DNA of 64,000 nucleotides from Scedosporium boydii (lineage: Eukaryota; Ascomycota; Sordariomycetes; Microascales; Microascaceae): assembly GCA_002221725.1 (NCBI GenBank), contig NJFT01000081.1:1-64000 (forward strand), read 5' to 3'. Positions 11,790-22,763 of this stretch are shown here, piece after piece. Under the pieces are notes generated by a model. That model was not told where the DNA came from. It searched no databases and was given only the letters and a program-made list of their open reading frames with translations. A program made the position numbers and the translations under genes. Position 1 is the first letter of the stretch. Each line of letters starts with the position of its first letter.

Positions 11790-13076
11790 TCACCACCACC
11801 GTTTCCAGAATGAGAGACCGTGAGAATCTCCCGAGCGACGATTCAGAGCTTCATCTGTCGGTTCTCCAGGCAACGAGCATTCAGACCCAATCGGCTGAGA
11901 AACAGTAACGGTGACCGTGACGGTGGTCGTTGTCGTGGCAAAGTTAGGGTCATGAGTCGGGACTGCCGTGGGGGCCTCCGGAAGCTCCGTTTCGAAACCG
12001 GGGAAGTGGGACGTAAGGATGCTGGAGAGTTCGGGGTAATCGGACAAGATGTCGCTGATGTCCGGCTCCGTTGGTTCCGGAGGGATGCCGACCGTGACGG
12101 TGGGGGCGGGGTCACCGACCGGGATGGAGGGGAACATGGACAAGTGAGGGGGAAGCATTGTGCCCCAACGGTTGTCGTCATCGCTACTATCCTCACCATT
12201 ATCCCCTTCTTCGCCATCCCCATCCTCTCCGTCCCCTTCACCTTCGTCGTCACCCTCTCCTGGCGGTAATCTCCATCCCGGAGGCGGATGCTGCCACCAA
12301 TACCAAGGCGTAATCGGCGGATTGAAATACGACGATAAAATCTTCCAAATAAGCCAATGAACAGCCTCGGGCACCCGTTTCGTATAATCGAGGTGGATGG
12401 GGAAAACGTATAACGTCCCCGTACAAATGATATCTCCCACATTGCAGATAATCAGCGTCTTATCGAGCGGGAAGCCGATAATGCGCCCGCCATCCTGGAG
12501 AGTCTGGGTATCGCCGAACGTGACGACAGCAGTAATGCGATCGCGAATATCCTCGTCGAGATATTGAACGGCGCGATGGACCACTGCGGCGCCCTGGCTG
12601 TAGCCGGCGGCGACGATCTTGGAGGTGGGACATTGCGTTACGGCTTTGGTGAGGAGGACTTGCATGAGGAAGATGCCGAAGGGGGACGTGCCGCCCTTGT
12701 AGAAGTTGGTTTCCCTCCAAGCTAGGTAGTCTACGCCTTCTGTGGCGACGTTGTCGACGCCGAAGTAGAGCTTGAGTCTGTTTGATATCTCGGGACCTAC
12801 CCAGAAGCCCTTTGTTCGAAGTGTTAGCTATTTCCGTATGCTTAGATTCTCGAAGGGGTGGGCATTGATATTATATACCATGTTACCGGGAGCAATGGTC
12901 TCTCTGGCGTAGATGAAGATGATGGGACGGCATCCTTCTTCCGTGAATTCGCGGGAAGATAATCCCGTCCATGATCCCCTTGCTTCGAGAGATGCTGGCG
13001 CCGATGAAGATATTGTGAAGAATGAGGCTAGGAGAAGCGCGAGGTACCCCTTGAGGGTTCTATGCGGCCGTGCCAT
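11790..13076 (-). CDS. Secreted cutinase-family esterase with long acidic C-terminal extension
   Basis: This is a predicted secreted serine esterase of the cutinase fold. Exons are 13076-12879 and 12809-11790 (intron 12878-12810), giving 405 residues. A signal peptide is visible: MARPHRTLKGY, then a hydrophobic stretch ending near SSSAPA. The catalytic serine is Ser137 in GYSQG. The second cutinase signature is C-x3-D-x-I-C-x-G with a downstream His, giving Asp192 and His205. The catalytic domain ends near residue 225. It is followed by about 180 residues not found in classical cutinases: a Trp/Pro-rich patch, an acidic Gly/Glu/Asp tract, Pro-rich linkers and a Thr/Val run, with no GPI tail. 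The start is the ATG at 13076, since no ATG lies just upstream in frame. Activity on cutin, acetylxylan or another ester cannot be decided from sequence. It is divergent from the acetyltransferase gene at 14711. Confidence 0.88.
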
Positions 13077-14710
13077 TGCTTCCAAAATGTGGTTTCGTTT
13101 GCCTTCCTCAGCTCCCCGTCATATCTTCGGAAAGCCTATGTCATGGTCATCGGTTTTCACCTTTGCCAAACTCGTAACCCAAAGCGGTCAGGAAACCCCA
13201 TTCGATTTGCCCAAAACCGATTCCTTTCGGCGTCTTTATAGATAGTATCTGCGAAAAAAAAAGTGTTTCCAGGAATCAAGTTACGCACGGCAAAGGAATT
13301 TATATAACCGCTTCGGCTCATGAAGCCGGGATCTAGAATCTAAGGATGCCGTCATTTCTTCATACCGACAGGACATATTGTGATGGCGGAGAATATTCTA
13401 AATGCATATCACGAAAGGACTTTTAGATTCGATCAAATTTATATGATAAGTGTTCTATTTAACTCCTTGGCAGGGCGACGCAACAAAGGAAACTGTGCGC
13501 AAGAGACACAGGGCCAGAATCTATTGCCTCCTTCAGATAATATTGGATATTGACTTGGCACTTACACGGCACCCAGAGGTCCCCCATGGCCACGCGGCAT
13601 TCGAATGCAGCTGCAATCCAGATTACCAGGCTCCCGCACTACAGAGCACATGGGAACAAGGACAAGGCGGAGACCCGGCCACAACCATTAATGCGATGAT
13701 GTACACCCAGATGCCTATCTGTTCGGGGGCTTGTGTGCCGAGTCAAGAGGGTTGTCTACATCAATGACCTGCTTTAACCACGAGAGCGAAGAGAGGAAAG
13801 ACGCCATCTGGCATAAACGAGTTGCGTGTGGGGAGAGTTGGGGAATCAGCGATTTCATCCGTATTTAACCAAATGCGACGACCAAGATGCCAAGGAAGTG
13901 GTTTCGATGGAGGTTTCATGCGGGGTTGCATAATTTGGGGATGTGATATATACAAACATTTACTGGAAACTTGGAGAGGGAAAGGCTTGGCTTATGCTTG
14001 AAGTTAGCTTAAGTACGGGCAGAGGATTTGGCCCGTAAAAAATCTCCGAACTGGGGATCGTTTACTTCGTACAGAAGGACAGTTTGAAACAGATTCTGAG
14101 GGCAAAGATTAGGGGTAAAGTTTGCGAGGTTGCCGGAAGGGATCTGCATGGATGTGCCGAGATCATGGAGGCATGGGGACGAGGGGTGTCGAGTGGTGAG
14201 TTCTTGATATCTCAGAGATGAATTGGAATATTAATTGAATTATCTTGCAAGTAAGAGTTGAAATTTCTTTCCAAGTCTTGACTGCGTGACGGCGAGCTCA
14301 ATTCCAAGTTGCATATATCCGTCGATTTCATCTCGTTGCCTACCTCATCATAGCCGTGTTGTTGATGGCGAGAATCTTGTCCGGTTGTCGGCAGTGGTGA
14401 TGCCGGACTGGGAGAAGTCTGGGGAAGTCGCAATCCGAACGACTCAACGGCCCAACTGACGTTGGCATTGCGGATTGGCGATTGGGTCAAATTCATATCA
14501 ATTTTGACCAACAATGTGAATTCGAGTCCCACAGCCCAGATGAGTCAGAATGTGGATGCGTGCGGGTTCAAATTGGAATCCCCTCCACGCCATTGCAGCA
14601 TCAACGAAGGCGACCGCAGACATCCCTCTCTCTCCTTTTGAGTCGGTTGCCTAAACCCCGCTCCATCTCCCTCCCTGCATTGTGACACATCCTTCTCCGC
14701 ATCACCCAAA
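13077..14710. other. Divergent intergenic region
   Basis: A shared upstream region of the cutinase-like gene (-) and the LYC1-like gene (+). A TACTTCGTA motif lies at 14063-14071. The open frame at 13450-13767 has no recognisable features and I do not call it a gene. Confidence 0.5.
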
Positions 14711-15790
14711 ATGTCCACCAGCGAGATCAAGCCCATCACCCCCGACGAGGTCGTCTTCACCGAAGCGACCCCTCACCAGCGGGAGCTTTCCTGGCGCATC
14801 AACAGCATCTCATGGTCTCACCCCCTAAGCCTCGAAGACCACCTTGAGAGGGGAGCTCTCCTCGGCCCCAGGGGACCCGAACGCACATTCTACGTCGTGC
14901 ACCGGCGCGGAGACCCAGAAGACATCATCTGCGCCGTCGACGCGGTCGGCAAGACGGCCCTTGTCAAGGCCCCCGATGCCGAAGGTCCTACCTCCGTGCA
15001 ACGAGTCAAAGCCTACGGCGTCGCGGCCGTGCACACGAACCCGACGTACAGGAAGCAGGGCATGGCGGGCTGGATGCTCCAGAAACTGCAGGAGGCGATG
15101 GACAAGGATAGCGAATTCAGCGTTCTCTACAGCGGTATCGGACCCGACTTCTATGCCAGGCACGGCTGGGACGCCTTTCCCGCTCTGCAGGTGTCCCTCT
15201 CCTTCTTGGGCGGTGATGCCGCGGCGCAGCCCACAATGCCCGCGGGCGTCAAGTCCCTCTCACGGGAGGACATCGCGCCTCTCTGCGAAAAGGACATTGC
15301 GAAACTCGCCGCGAGATTTGAAGAATTTCCCGGTGATGACGGGAGGACGAGAGTGGCTTTCTTACCTACCTTTAAGCAAATCGATTGGCAGTTTGAGAGG
15401 AACGCGTTCGTCGCGAGGAAACTACGCCATCGCGAGCTTGAGAACTACGGCGCTGTGACAGCCGACGGCTCAAGCTGGGTGTACTGGGTTCACGAGGTGG
15501 GCAAAGACACGCTAGGCATTCTACGGATCGTCGCGAATGGGCCGGCGGCGGTCGCGGATCTCTTGCGTGCGGCGCTTGTCGAGGCGAAGGATTGGGGGTT
15601 TGAACGTGTGGTTGTGTGGAATCCCGAGGGTGATGTAGAGGACGCGGTGAGGACAATGGGCACCGAGGACGAGACGGTGGTGAAGGTACGTTTTGAGGGT
15701 CGTGAAGGGAGACTTCCTTGCCTTCGTTGGAAGGGAGGGGACCACGTGGATGTTGTGTGGGAGGATAATTATTACTACGCGTGGTGCTAA
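14711..15790 (+). CDS. LYC1-like GNAT N-acetyltransferase
   Basis: This encodes a 359-residue single-exon acetyltransferase resembling yeast LYC1, the lysine N6-acetyltransferase that starts lysine breakdown in Yarrowia. The GNAT core is visible at about residues 97-155: VAAVHTNPTYRKQGMAGWML has the R-K-Q-G-M-A acetyl-CoA pyrophosphate-binding loop (motif A), followed by SVLYSGIGPDFYARHGW, the typical motif-B strand-helix of this subfamily. The C-terminal half (WQFERNAFVARKL, then a second degenerate GNAT-like half ending EDNYYYAWC) is also characteristic. The start is the ATG at 14711 in the context CCCAAAATG. Free lysine is the likely substrate by family, but specificity is not proven by sequence. 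No lysine pathway neighbours are present, and a cytosolic location is inferred because no targeting peptide is visible. Confidence 0.88.
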   Translation: MSTSEIKPITPDEVVFTEATPHQRELSWRINSISWSHPLSLEDHLERGALLGPRGPERTFYVVHRRGDPEDIICAVDAVGKTALVKAPDAEGPTSVQRVKAYGVAAVHTNPTYRKQGMAGWMLQKLQEAMDKDSEFSVLYSGIGPDFYARHGWDAFPALQVSLSFLGGDAAAQPTMPAGVKSLSREDIAPLCEKDIAKLAARFEEFPGDDGRTRVAFLPTFKQIDWQFERNAFVARKLRHRELENYGAVTADGSSWVYWVHEVGKDTLGILRIVANGPAAVADLLRAALVEAKDWGFERVVVWNPEGDVEDAVRTMGTEDETVVKVRFEGREGRLPCLRWKGGDHVDVVWEDNYYYAWC

Positions 15791-17287
15791 GGGAAGGGAG
15801 ACATACCGAGTAAGCTACGAGGAGGCGTGGTCGACGGGAAACGTTCGGCAACGACGGGGGCGAGACCAGTACACCATCTCGTGATTAGAAATTGAGAAGC
15901 TGCATGGCGAGAAGCCAGGCGAGGCTGGTCCGCAGGAAGACTGGGCATGGTCTGATGCGAGTTGCTACATGGAGGTAGTTTACACAGCCGGGGGGATCAC
16001 GGCTCTCCTTCCCACCATCTCGATGTTACTTCCTCTCAGCTCTCAATCTAGACATCATTGCGGAAAGCATTCGGTCAACTACCGTGGCTGAGAATGACAC
16101 CAGTTCACATTCATTCGTCTGCGATTATCTTCGAGTGCAGTTTTAATCTGAGGGGATATTGGAGCTGAATGCAGGAGTGAGACCCGGAACCGAGATGAGC
16201 TAGATCCTACAAGCAAACAAGTCACAGGAAATTGAGCAAGGAGGGGGCAGATCCACATCGAGTGTGGCTCAAGATGTTCTGCCGATCCCAGAACTCCCTC
16301 CAGTCGTGTCTCAAGGCTCGTCTGCTGTCAAACCGACGAAAAAAAGCTCGTCTGTTTCTTATCCACATGCATATTATGACTTTGACTCAAGTTTCACTTC
16401 ACCTTTTTCATCCGAAAACGAGACGAAAGTGTGGCGATGCAGCTCTGATCCATGCAGACCAAGAAAATAGTACGAAATAAAGAATGGGTTTTTCATGGAA
16501 CAGCCACACTTTCCTCCTCTCTTCTTCTTTCCTCGGCCTGCGTGTCTCGTTCATCCCGTTTTCATAGGGCCAGCAAAATCAAGGCATCAGCCTCTCTTGG
16601 CGATCCTACCTAAAATCTCGCTAGCTGAGCTGTTTTCAGTGTCGATCATCAACCCGGATCCACACAAAAAAAGTCGAAGCTTCCAACCTGGTGGGCTGCG
16701 GAGGGTTACATTCTTCCCAACTCAATTGACACTACTCGAGAACTTGGCAAAGTGCTGACAGGTCCACCGGCGAAATTCTAGTCCGAACTGCCTCCTTTGG
16801 GGTTGGACTGCGAGCGCCAAGACAGCGGCTGTGGATCTGATTATTTTGGGATTCTGCGTTGGTTGGTGATATTTTTGGGACCGTTGCATGGGTAACTTGT
16901 AAGGCGGTTCACATCCCACCTCACATTAGACCTATCTGAGTTAGATTTGGAGTGGCGTGTGAGGCGAAGGAACAGGGCAGCAAGGGAGAGAAGAGTAAAA
17001 TGACGGGGAGCACCGGGAGACGGGAAATGAAAGCGAATTGGAGTTTGTCTGCCTGATGGGGAAGCTGTGAGATCGATATATAGTGAAGCTGGGTTCCGAC
17101 CAACTCCTCCTCGAGGCTCAGCTCATTGAAAACCGTGAATTTCATTTCTCTGTGTGACAGGCGCTTTTCGACTTACACGGAACTTTTCTCTTTAGTCGGC
17201 TCCTCGGTACCCTCTCCCTACCCCGACCAATCTCCGTCTACCAGCTTCCTCTTCTTCCTTCCCCTCACAACCTTGAAGACCGCCACC
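15791..17287. other. Intergenic, no gene seen
   Basis: This lies between two plus-strand genes. The right end is pyrimidine-rich promoter and leader sequence of the GPI protein gene. Short open frames have no recognisable features. Confidence 0.5.
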
Positions 17288-17953
17288 ATGCACAAGTCTT
17301 TCGCCCTTCTTCTCCTCTCGGCCGCCACCACGGTCCTCGCCGGCGCCGAAAAACCCATCCTCTTCAAGCGCCAAAGCGGCGATCTCTGCGGCATCACCCA
17401 AAAGGTCTGCGGCGACGGCTGCATTCCCCTCACATACACCTGCTGCCCCAGCGGCAAGGGCGGCTGCCCCCTCAGCTCGACATGTCAGCTCGGCGATAAC
17501 GGAGAGTACGGATGCTGCCCCATCGGGAAGAGGTGCTCTGGCGACGGCGGCGTCACGACTCGCCCCGGCAGCGGCGGTGGTGGCAGCATCCCCGTTCCTA
17601 CTGGTATTCCCAGCGATGACGATAGCGATATTCTCCCTACTCGCACTACTTCTTCGAGGATTACTATCCCTACCTTCGGGAGCGTCGGTGGAGATGATAG
17701 TAACGATGATTCGGGTAATAGCTCGAACTCGGGTTCTGGTTCGAGCTCTGGGTCTGGTTCCGATTCGGGTTCTAACTCTGGATCTGGTTCTGACTCCGGC
17801 TTCGGGTCTAATTCTGGGTCAGGCTCGGGTTCGGGCTCGGGCTCGGGCTCTGGCTCTGGCTCTGGCTCGAATTCCGCCGGTGACGGTGCTAGCGGTGCTG
17901 GCAGGACGCTCGTCTCCCTTGCCGGCGTCGTGGCAGCGCTCGTGGCCCTGTAA
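17288..17953 (+). CDS. Cysteine-rich GPI-anchored surface protein with Gly/Ser stalk
   Basis: This is a 221-residue predicted cell-surface protein. Residues 1-19 form a signal peptide ([19 protein letters not shown]), with a Kex2-like KR at 27-28. Residues 34-83 hold ten cysteines with two CC pairs, in the spacing of a widespread family of small fungal GPI proteins (CGDGCIP, YTCCP, GCCPIG). A Thr/Ser-rich stretch follows, then a long Gly-Ser repeat stalk at about 140-198, and a hydrophobic C-terminus ([14 protein letters not shown]) that fits a GPI-anchor signal. The start is the ATG at 17288 in the strong context CGCCACCATG; the in-frame extension to 17126 is leader. The Gly-Ser repeat is encoded by varied codons, so it is partly degenerate at DNA level. 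The function is unknown; a structural wall or surface role is inferred. It is convergent with the small gene at 18392-18667. Confidence 0.9.
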   Translation: MHKSFALLLLSAATTVLAGAEKPILFKRQSGDLCGITQKVCGDGCIPLTYTCCPSGKGGCPLSSTCQLGDNGEYGCCPIGKRCSGDGGVTTRPGSGGGGSIPVPTGIPSDDDSDILPTRTTSSRITIPTFGSVGGDDSNDDSGNSSNSGSGSSSGSGSDSGSNSGSGSDSGFGSNSGSGSGSGSGSGSGSGSGSNSAGDGASGAGRTLVSLAGVVAALVAL

Positions 17954-18391
17954 GCTGCCACTCACCAACACATGAGAAGAGGGATCGATCGATTGTTACG
18001 GGAACAGCGGAGGAAATAATGAGGCTTCAATTGAGGAGGATGGCTGTGGAATTGGGCTACTTTATTGGTAAACCTAATCTTTTTCTTGTACATAGACCCT
18101 GACAACATTTTGATACCACCAACCTAGTTCGAATAGAACTAGTGCCAAACATGGAAACTTGTCTTCAAACATTCGCTGTGACGCTGAGATGGACCAGTGC
18201 AGCCCTGACCAAAACATCACACACAAGAAACAAGTAAGTGGGCTGCTTGCTCCTCGGCGACTTGGAACAATGTATTGCCACATCTTCCATCGCAAGAACT
18301 GCCAGCATTCGCTTCGCCCACCATGGGCACGTCCGGCATTATCAGAACGCCTCCGGCCAATACACAAACGAGTGGCTTCAAGTTCCCGAGC
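17954..18391. other. Convergent intergenic spacer
   Basis: This lies between the 3' ends of two convergent GPI-protein genes. No other feature is seen. Confidence 0.5.
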
Positions 18392-18667
18392 CTAATTGGC
18401 AATCATGATTCCCGCCACGAACGCCCCAGCAAGGCACAAAATCCACACCCCTCCAATCGATGCCTCCCCCTGCCTCAAGGCCCCGCTTGGGAAATTCGTA
18501 GGCGACTCTGTAGCGTAAACCGTTGTCTGAGGAACAGTCGTGGTGGTGATAGCTGCCTCGGGATCCGCAGCGGCTGAGGCTTCGGGGACGTTGGAGAAGT
18601 CGAGCTGGGCGGCGGTGAGGGTGGGAAGGAGGAGAATGGAGAGAGGGAGGAGGTTTCGGAATTGCAT
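18392..18667 (-). CDS. Small secreted, probably GPI-anchored protein
   Basis: This encodes a 91-residue protein starting at the ATG at 18667 (MQFRNLLPLSILLLP), a clear signal peptide ending near TAAQ. The middle is Ala/Thr/Pro-rich (ITTTTVPQTTVY), likely O-glycosylated. The C-terminus is hydrophobic (GGVWILCLAGAFVAGIMIAN), as in a GPI signal. There are no cysteines in the predicted mature region apart from one in the C-terminal tail. I do not recognise a named family; such very small GPI proteins are common in Pezizomycotina. It is convergent with the larger GPI gene at 17288-17953. Confidence 0.8.
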   Translation of the reverse strand: MQFRNLLPLSILLLPTLTAAQLDFSNVPEASAAADPEAAITTTTVPQTTVYATESPTNFPSGALRQGEASIGGVWILCLAGAFVAGIMIAN

Positions 18668-19716
18668 CTTTTCTTCTCGAGGAGAGTTTAAGTATGTTGA
18701 AATCTTCGAGGTTCTGGTTTCTCTTTTGGACAAAGATCATTGATAAATGTTTTGAGGGATGAATACATTTCTGCTGTATAGTTCCTTCTTGAGAGTTGCT
18801 TATGCTTTATATATCTTTTCTGCTCGCATTGAGTTTTCGTAGCCCCGAACCGACGTAGGCAATACTTGTCGAACTTAAGAACGTCAAGTGTCGAAGCTGT
18901 CAAAAGAAGCTCGCTCTTAGTGCCGAACCAGACGTCAACTAACATGGGGAACTTTATCTCTGCGAACCACTCTGGAGAGGCCAAGATCCTCATCACGTAT
19001 GCAACGCATCAGGGAGACATCAAGTTGATGAAAGGACCACGGCATCTCACTAGTCGGAACATCTTTTAGTTTCAACTCGGACCGATATGTTGAGGGGAAA
19101 ACAACAATTACCAGATGCAGTTCTAGGTTCCGAGTTTGACCACCAGAAAATCTGGCATCGAAGAGAAGTCGGATTGCAGGGGAGGGTCAAAGAAACAACG
19201 GAAGAGGGAAAAGAAAGGGGAAAAGAAAAGTTGGTGGTTCAAGCGTACATTGCAAGTGACTCTCCAAAACCTCCGCGGGTTCATAATTGTTGGAAATGCC
19301 AACGCTGGATTTGGTATATAAAGGGTACCCTGGGTTCCAAGATTGAGTAGAGGAAGAGAGGGAGGCGCGATTCGGCGATGGGAAACACGAGGCTATTCCC
19401 AGTCCCATTCCCATCACCCCCTTTACTGGTAGAATGCCCAACGCATATTTCATTCAGATGCAGCTTAAACCATCGAGATAAACTCTAACAACCACCAAAG
19501 GAACGTCTAAATGTCTCATCGCGGATGGAATATACAAATAACATCGAATGCAAAACCCATCTTGAATCATCCCTCCTCTTCCTAATCTCGCCAATCTTCA
19601 CAGCTTCACATCCACGTACAGATCCCTATCCACCTTCGACTTCATATCAACCAAGGCTAAAACACGAAAAAAGGTCAGCATAGACTCAAACTCTCCGGGG
19701 AGAGACTTGAAATAAC
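18668..19716. other. Intergenic, no gene seen
   Basis: This holds the 5' side of the small GPI gene and the 3' side of the DUF4360 gene. A stretch near 19614-19665, read on the minus strand, could encode a few protein-like residues, but it cannot be joined in frame to the DUF4360 gene by the visible donor. Confidence 0.5.
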
Positions 19717-20352
19717 CTACGTGCATCCTCTCCAGTCGTCATCCCACTCCACATCCGTAATATTCATCGTAATCTGCTCGAACTCAAACTTCCCGCCCAC
19801 ACTATCATCCTGTATAATCTCCACCAAGATGCTCGTATCAAGCTCCACCGTCACATCCACGCCCTCCTGATTCTTCACTTCCATATTCCCATTAATCTTC
19901 GCCGAATGCAACCACACGATCCCGGGGTTCGTCAGCGACCAATGCCAATTCACCTCCGTCTCGTGGATCAAGTTTCCCCTCCTGCCCCTCGGGCTCACGT
20001 AGTCGATGTTCAACAGGCCCTGCACCGTCTCGTCGCCGTGCATGAAGCCGCTGGCCGTGGCAGAGAGCTTCGCCTCGGTGCAGCCTGGCGGGTAGTTCAT
20101 ATGCACGGAGAGCTTGCAGCCTCCCGATGTCGAGGGCTGGTCCGTGGCGACCCAATTGTTTATAAAGCCCATCGTGAAGACGTCTTCGTCGGGGCTGATG
20201 TGGACGGTGTAGGTCGTGTCATCGGGGCAGAGTGTGCCGTTTGCCGTGACGGAGCGGATTGTGGCTTTGGAGGCGGCGCGGGGTTGGATGGCGGGGGAGA
20301 GGACAGCTGCGGAGGCGAGCCCGCCGAAGAGAAGAGGTGAGAGGGTGCGCAT
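19717..20352 (-). CDS. DUF4360 secreted protein
   Basis: This encodes a 211-residue single-exon secreted protein of the DUF4360 family, whose function is unknown. The start is the ATG at 20352 (MRTLSPLLFGGLASAAVLS), a signal peptide cleaved near residue 17-20. Family features are the N-terminal VTANGTLCPDDTTYTVHISPDEDVFTM segment (shortened here), the central CKLSVHMNYPPGC, HGDETVQGLLNIDY, and the C-terminal ITMNITDVEWDDDWRGC. Two cysteine pairs probably form disulfides. The longer in-frame extension to 20478 lacks a signal peptide and is leader. Genes of this family are often secreted during growth on complex substrates. The cutinase-like and GPI-protein genes nearby are also secreted products, though nothing shows co-regulation. 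Confidence 0.88.
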   Translation of the reverse strand: MRTLSPLLFGGLASAAVLSPAIQPRAASKATIRSVTANGTLCPDDTTYTVHISPDEDVFTMGFINNWVATDQPSTSGGCKLSVHMNYPPGCTEAKLSATASGFMHGDETVQGLLNIDYVSPRGRRGNLIHETEVNWHWSLTNPGIVWLHSAKINGNMEVKNQEGVDVTVELDTSILVEIIQDDSVGGKFEFEQITMNITDVEWDDDWRGCT

Positions 20353-22763
20353 GTTTTGAAAGTTTGCTGTGGAGTTGATGGGTTGGGTCGGTTCTAGGAA
20401 ACGGTGAGGGGATGGTGTGAGGATGTTTGTTGTCTGAGAAGTTATCGATTTCGATTCGTTCTTCGAGAGTGATTCCACGGAGATGTTATATAGACATTTG
20501 CAGGTTGCCTAAAAGACGGGCTAGACGGTGTAGGAAGGTCTATTCTTATGCTGCAATCTATTTTATCTATTTTCAATTACTAGGATCTGTGGGAGCTCTT
20601 CCAGGGATCACGGGTCTTGGTACACGGGAAGATATGAGCTTCAAGCGGCATCACGACGAGAATAGCTTCGATGATAATGCCTCTCAAGTGCCTGTGATGC
20701 AACTTTTAAAAGCTCTTCATCTCGGCAGGCCAAGGCATTGTTTGAACTTTGGCCTTTGCGTACAGGACCGGAGCGGAGTGCATAGTGTTGGAGGGAAATG
20801 AGAAGTGTCTCGGTGCCGAACCCGACTGACTCTCCGTTTTTCCTCAACTCGTTCCTATGTGGCATATTTTACGCGCGATTTTTCTAGAAGCAGTTGACAA
20901 ATTCATCAGGAAGACGGAGAAGTTGTAGAAACAGCAAAAAAACAGCTCCGATCCTGAATTCCAGGAACGGGAAACCCTCCCGCGTCTCCCTTCGGTGCCG
21001 AACTCATCGCTAAGATCCCCATCTCCCTCCAGGATCTAAACGTGGCATGCAATCCCAAGATGGAATCCCCACATTCTCTCACTGCCACTCCCTTACGCAC
21101 GAAAGGCAATATTTCTGAGCCAATTTTGCATGGCGGAACGTAGATTGCCAGATGGGGAATGAAATGGATATTTCCCGGAGCCGAGGATAAAGTGGCTGAT
21201 ATGTGAAATCTGTTATAGCCCTGTGGTTTCTGGTGATCTTGGGCCTAAGCATACTTCATATGGCTTATTTCAGTGCCAGCCCCTTTTTAAAATGTATTAA
21301 AATCCGAAATATTCTCCCGCTTGTGGGGAATCTTTAACTTGCGGTCGAATCCTCCTGTGCTCCTCGCCGCTTTTCTAATCGTACCTAGCGCTCTCGAGTC
21401 GTCGTAGGATTCATTGCGGGTTTTATTTCTATAGTTGGAGATTAAATGACCGTGCCGAAGAAATATTGAAAGTCGGAAATAGCAGCCTATTTGTATTTAA
21501 AAAAGTGGGACAGAACGAGAGGATCTAGGTCCTTTTTCTTCGAGAGAGAGCTCCCCCCAGGACCCGGCAATAATCAGCCGGTATACCCGGCCATGACCGT
21601 TTGAACAACATCGTGGGTGAAGGAGTTATATTTTTATCCTGGACTCGACTGCGGTTCACATACTTATTGGCACGGGGCATTGATGGTATGTGCCCTCGAT
21701 CGACTTGGCATGACGTTGTCGCTAATCTAGACGGGCAACCATCTTCATCTCCACGATCAGCACTGCCGGGTAGCTTCGAAGCAATTCGGACCCGGAGGAT
21801 GGTACTAAGGATAGAAGTAAACTAGCCGGTCAAGGAGTCTAATGGTATAGAGATTCTCGCCTACCTCTACTGATCAAAAGATTAGACGCGGCTCCCTTAT
21901 CTTTCTCCTCTTGCTGGCTCGAAGGAACCTCTCCAGAATCTCAAAGCGACAAGAGGTTATTAACGAACATGAGGTCACATCTGCGCCGCGGAAGTGCCGC
22001 AGCTTACGAACCCAACTTCCAAGAACCAGAACTGTTGCGGGAGACGCCACAGCACGACATGAAGCATAATACCTAGGGATGTGAGCAAGCAAATTCTTAA
22101 AAACTTACCGTGCTCCAGACGTAAATTGATTGAATTCTTCAACAGTAACCTTATCCCCTGTCCCGCATCAGCCCCTCAAAGAAAGACTAGAACTTCCGAT
22201 CAATCGACGTCAAATCCTCAGATCATATCCCACAATCTGGACCTGAGAAGCCAAGCCACAAATACCCCGATCCAGCCCCTGGGCGTAAATATTGTAACTC
22301 TAAACGGCAAATCCCATTCCAGCCATTGGCTCACCATAAATGGCGCTTAGCCATCTTGACTCATATTAACTCATCCAGCTCCATGCCGTCATCGTGCTCA
22401 GATTTCGCAGCTCCGAAGGCATGATTTCCCCACACCACCGATGCCGAGGACCCACTTCGGAGCTTGGCACCGAGCGATGCCGAGCGATCGAGCGGAGATA
22501 GCCGGTTTAGGCAGGTTCGAGTTGCGCCCTTGCCCTCTTGGCCCAAGTTTTGCCCTGATCTGACGGTGATGCAAGAAAGTATATAAACCGTCAGCCTCTC
22601 CGGTCGTTCTTGCTCCTGGTTTCAATTCCATCCCAGTTGGATTCCCCAATCGCGTTGCACAAGTTATTCCAATCCCTCATTGACGTCTCAGACGACTCCA
22701 ATCCCAAATAACAGCACACCTGATCACTCCCTCGTTCAGTGGGCCAACAAGGCGGCCGAAAAA
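20353..22763. other. Divergent intergenic region with a tRNA-Gly-like fragment
   Basis: This lies between the DUF4360 gene (-) and the REI1-like gene (+). I see no protein gene. At about 21836-21866 a stretch of about 30 nt resembles the 5' half of fungal tRNA-Gly (AGTCTAATGGTAT ... TCTCGCCTACC), but the anticodon stem partner, T-arm and acceptor stem are missing. Confidence 0.45.

Noticed and set aside
19610..19722. A possible extra 3' exon for the DUF4360 gene after a GTAGGT donor-like site
   Set aside because: Joining at the donor-like site puts the protein-like downstream stretch out of frame. Ending at the TAG after DDDWRGCT fits the family.
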